Shown piece by piece: positions 61,510 to 64,000 of a stretch of 64,000 bases of DNA (within the stretch, counting starts at the first letter, position 1; every line of letters starts with the position of its first letter). The stretch comes from Paragemmobacter ruber (lineage in GTDB: Bacteria; Pseudomonadota; Alphaproteobacteria; Rhodobacterales; Rhodobacteraceae), in assembly GCF_009908315.1 (NCBI RefSeq), contig NZ_JAAATW010000002.1, positions 372,001-436,000 of the forward strand, written 5' to 3'. Below the pieces are notes generated by a model, which ran no database searches, was not told the DNA's origin, and saw only the letters and a list, made by a program, of their open reading frames with translations. A program made the position numbers and the translations under genes.

Positions 61510-63468
61510 ATGCGCTGGGTGTTCCGGGTGCTTGGGGGTGTGGCGGTGCTGGTGGTGGCGGCGGCGGCGGCGCTGGTGCTGATCCCGTCGGACCGGGTGG
61601 CGGCGCTGGCGGTGGCGCAGTTCGAGCGGGTCACCGGGCGGGAATTGACCATCGAGGGCGGCGTGCGGCCCACGCTCTGGCCCGTGCTGGGGGTGGAGAC
61701 AGGGCGCATCGAGATTTCCAATGCGGGCTGGTCGGATGAGGGGCCGATGCTGGTGGCCGATGCGATGGCGATCGAGATTGATTCCAACGCGCTGTTCGGG
61801 GGCGAGGTGCGGATCACGGGGCTGGAGCTGACGCGGCCCGAGATCCTGATCGAAAGCGGCGAGGACGGGACCGGGAACTGGGTGTTCGGGGGCGCGCAGG
61901 GCGGCACCGCCAGCGCCGACATGGCCACGGCGGACCGGCCCTTCACGCTGGATCTGGGGGTGATCCGCGATGGCAGCATCGGTTATGTCGATCATGCGAC
62001 GGGGCGGCGGGTGCAGTTGACCGGCGTCGATCTGGAGGCGCGGCTGGCCGATTACGAGGGCGCGCTGGAGGTGACGATGACGGGCGCCACGGCAGGCGAG
62101 GCGGTTGCGCTGGATCTGACAGTGGGGGCGTTCCGCACCGCCTATGAGGGGGGCGTGTCGCCGGTCGCGCTGTCCTTGGCGGCCGGGGCGGCGGAGGTGG
62201 TCTTTGACGGGCGGGCGGGGTTCCGGCCGATGATGGCCGAGGGGCGGCTGGAGGCCGATCTGGCCGATCTGTCGGCGGTGTCGGCGCTGTTGGGCATGGA
62301 CCGGCCCGCGCTGCCGCAGGGGTTCGGGCAGGACAGCGTGCAGGTGACGGGGGATGTGACCGTCACCGCCGAGGGGTCGGCCCATCTGCGGGGGGGCAGC
62401 ATCCTCTTGGATGGCACGGCGATCACGGGCGATCTGGACCTGACGCCGGGCGAGGCGCGGCCCAAGCTGGTGGCGCGGCTGACCATGGGCGATCTGGCGG
62501 TGGCGCAGAATGTGGCGGGCGGTACGGGCGCGGGAGAAGGCGGCGGCGATGTGGCGACCGCGGGCTGGTCGGACCGGCCGATCGACGTGAGCGGGCTGTC
62601 GGCGCTGGATGCGGATGTGGGGGTGACGGCGGCGTCGCTGGACCTTGGGGCGGTGAAGCTGGGGCCGGTGGCGGCGGCGGTGACGCTGGACAATGCGCGC
62701 GCGGTGATCCGGCTGGATGAGGTGGGCGCTTATGGTGGCACGGTGGCGGGGCAGTTTGTGGTGAACGGGCGGCGCGGGCTTTCGGTGGGGGGCGACATGC
62801 AGTTCCGCGACATCAGCCTGCAGCCGATGCTGACCGATCTAACAGGGTTCGAGCGGTTGATCGGGACGGGTGACCTGAGCCTCGATTTCCTCGGCTCAGG
62901 CAATTCGGTGGCGGCGATCATGAACAGCCTGTCGGGATCGGGTGTGCTGAACCTCGGCGCGGGCGAGATCGTGGGGCTGGACATCGCGGGCATGATCACG
63001 CGGCTGGATACGGGCTATGTGGGCGAGGGGCAGCGGACGATCTTTGACAGCCTGTCGGCAAGTTTCGACATGGATCAGGGGGATCTGTTCAACAGCGATC
63101 TGATCATGGCCGGGCCGGTGATCCGGGCCGAAGGATCGGGGCGGATCGGGCTGGGCGCGCGCGATCTGGAATATCGCATCCGGCCCACGGCGCTGGCGGC
63201 CGAGGATGGGACGGGCGGGCTGTCGGTGCCGCTCTGGATCACGGGATCCTGGGCGGCGCCGTCCTTTGCCCTCGACATGGAGGCCCTGGCGCAGGAGAAC
63301 CTGCGCGAGGAGGCAGCAGCGCTGGAGGACCAGCTAAAGGCCAAGGCGGCCGAGGAATTCGATCAGCAGGCGGGCGAATCGCTGGAGGATGCGGCGCGGC
63401 GCAAGCTGGAAGAAGAGCTGGGCGCGGGGGTGGGCGGATTGCTGGACGGGCTTCTGGGCGGGAATTGA
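61510..63468 (+). CDS. AsmA family protein
   Basis: A 652-residue envelope protein: an N-terminal TM anchor (about 4-24), the AsmA N-domain (AVAQFERVTGRELTIEGGVRPTLWPVLGVETGRIEISNAGW) and a long beta-rich periplasmic region. A C-terminal AsmA-2-type segment follows (SLDFLGSGNSVAAIMNSLSGSGVLNLGAGEIVGLDI), ending in a charged coiled tail. Family members carry lipids between inner and outer membranes. Confidence 0.9.
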   Translation: MRWVFRVLGGVAVLVVAAAAALVLIPSDRVAALAVAQFERVTGRELTIEGGVRPTLWPVLGVETGRIEISNAGWSDEGPMLVADAMAIEIDSNALFGGEVRITGLELTRPEILIESGEDGTGNWVFGGAQGGTASADMATADRPFTLDLGVIRDGSIGYVDHATGRRVQLTGVDLEARLADYEGALEVTMTGATAGEAVALDLTVGAFRTAYEGGVSPVALSLAAGAAEVVFDGRAGFRPMMAEGRLEADLADLSAVSALLGMDRPALPQGFGQDSVQVTGDVTVTAEGSAHLRGGSILLDGTAITGDLDLTPGEARPKLVARLTMGDLAVAQNVAGGTGAGEGGGDVATAGWSDRPIDVSGLSALDADVGVTAASLDLGAVKLGPVAAAVTLDNARAVIRLDEVGAYGGTVAGQFVVNGRRGLSVGGDMQFRDISLQPMLTDLTGFERLIGTGDLSLDFLGSGNSVAAIMNSLSGSGVLNLGAGEIVGLDIAGMITRLDTGYVGEGQRTIFDSLSASFDMDQGDLFNSDLIMAGPVIRAEGSGRIGLGARDLEYRIRPTALAAEDGTGGLSVPLWITGSWAAPSFALDMEALAQENLREEAAALEDQLKAKAAEEFDQQAGESLEDAARRKLEEELGAGVGGLLDGLLGGN

Positions 63469-63494
63469 GCGGGGCTTTTGTTGCGGGAGGGGCG

Positions 63495-64000
63495 ATGGGC
63501 AAGGATGTGGGCGAGGCGCTGACGGATGCGGCCTTCACGCGGACGGCGCTGAAGGGATCGCTGATCGAGGCGTCCTGGTCGGGGGCGCTGAGCTTTTTCC
63601 GGCGCAGGTATTCCAAGGACCTGACCGGGGTGGATGTGGCGATCACCGGCATCCCCTTCGATCTGTCGGTGAGCAACCGCCCCGGAGCGCGGTTCGGACC
63701 CGAGGCGATCCGCCGCGCCTCGGCGCAACATTCCTGGGGGCCGATCTGGCCGTGGCGGTTCGATCCCTTCGACACGCTGGCCTGCGTCGATTACGGCGAT
63801 TTCGGCTTTGACTGGGGACAGCCCATGGAGATCGTGGCGGGGATCGAGGCGCATGTGGCCGCGATACTGACGGCAGGGGCGGCGACGCTGAACCTTGGCG
63901 GGGATCATTTCACCACCTACCCGACGCTGCGCGCCCATGCGGCGAAGTTCGGGCCGATGGGGATGGTGCAGTTCGACGCGCATCGCGACGTGGAGCCCGA
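63495..64000 (+). CDS. speB: Agmatinase/ureohydrolase, 5' part only
   Basis: The first 168 residues of a ureohydrolase, cut by the window end. GIPFDLSVSNRPGARFGPEAIRRAS, the metal ligand motif LNLGGDHFTTYP and FDAHRD are visible. It most likely hydrolyses agmatine to putrescine, but related arginase-family guanidino-hydrolases share these motifs. A GGGAGG Shine-Dalgarno precedes the ATG, 26 bases after the AsmA gene. Confidence 0.9.
   Translation, partial: MGKDVGEALTDAAFTRTALKGSLIEASWSGALSFFRRRYSKDLTGVDVAITGIPFDLSVSNRPGARFGPEAIRRASAQHSWGPIWPWRFDPFDTLACVDYGDFGFDWGQPMEIVAGIEAHVAAILTAGAATLNLGGDHFTTYPTLRAHAAKFGPMGMVQFDAHRDVEP

Overview
The window is one 64 kb stretch of a GC-rich chromosome. Gene content and protein style point to an alphaproteobacterium of the Rhodobacteraceae (Rhodobacter, Tabrizicola or Gemmobacter type). 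The supporting evidence is the alphaproteobacterial form of NAD kinase, the DUF6455 and DUF1467 proteins, a propionyl-CoA synthetase with TTTGCAAA operators, and frequent ATGA gene overlaps. No genus can be fixed from sequence alone. I see no rRNA, tRNA, CRISPR array, prophage or insertion sequence.

Layout. 1-1.6 kb: a GMC oxidoreductase. 1.7-10.9 kb: a complete chemotaxis operon (STAS, cheY, cheA, cheW, mcp, cheW, cheR, cheB) ending in a large helical protein with CheZ-like features. 10.9-17.5 kb: an esterase, two small unknowns, glyA, nadK and a PepSY membrane protein with a small metal-site partner. 17.5-19.5 kb: an HPt protein and a LuxO-like sigma-54 activator. 19.6-25.3 kb: prpE, maeB and a VOC-cupin protein. 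25.5-30 kb: a nucleoside salvage operon cdd-deoA-deoB-add-upp. 30-37.4 kb: a SPOR protein, an unknown membrane protein, an acyl-CoA synthetase, an EamA transporter, tdk and a DEAD-box helicase. 37.7-39.5 kb: an orphan BrnA-like protein and a small AT-rich island with a frameshifted gene and a ribbon-helix-helix protein. 39.5-49 kb: carB, pabB-pabC, an mhqD/mhqO-like pair and aspS. 49-54.3 kb: small metabolic and membrane genes and a histone-deacetylase-family amidohydrolase. 54.3-57 kb: an M48 peptidase lipoprotein between two arrays of decaying tandem repeats. 57-64 kb: YigZ, dgkA, a DCC protein, rimO, a 2-hydroxyacid dehydrogenase, an AsmA protein and the start of an agmatinase-family gene.

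Functional links. The che operon encodes a full receptor-kinase-adaptation set plus a candidate CheY-P phosphatase. prpE together with methylmalonyl-CoA epimerase indicates propionyl-CoA assimilation through methylmalonyl-CoA, and maeB supplies pyruvate and NADPH. The salvage operon and tdk recycle nucleosides, while carB serves de novo pyrimidine and arginine synthesis. The pab pair makes p-aminobenzoate for folate, and glyA charges folate with one-carbon units.

The most unusual signals are non-coding or architectural. (1) Ten copies of a conserved 22-23 nt intergenic box are each followed, 12-50 nt downstream in the same orientation, by a strong hairpin; eight sit just after a stop codon. 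(2) There is a three-unit higher-order tandem array made from the 3' end of the M48 peptidase gene. (3) Three twin-palindrome elements have junctions reading TTTGCAAA or nearly so. (4) The last che gene carries both a DxxxQ motif and a CheZ-like C-terminal peptide.
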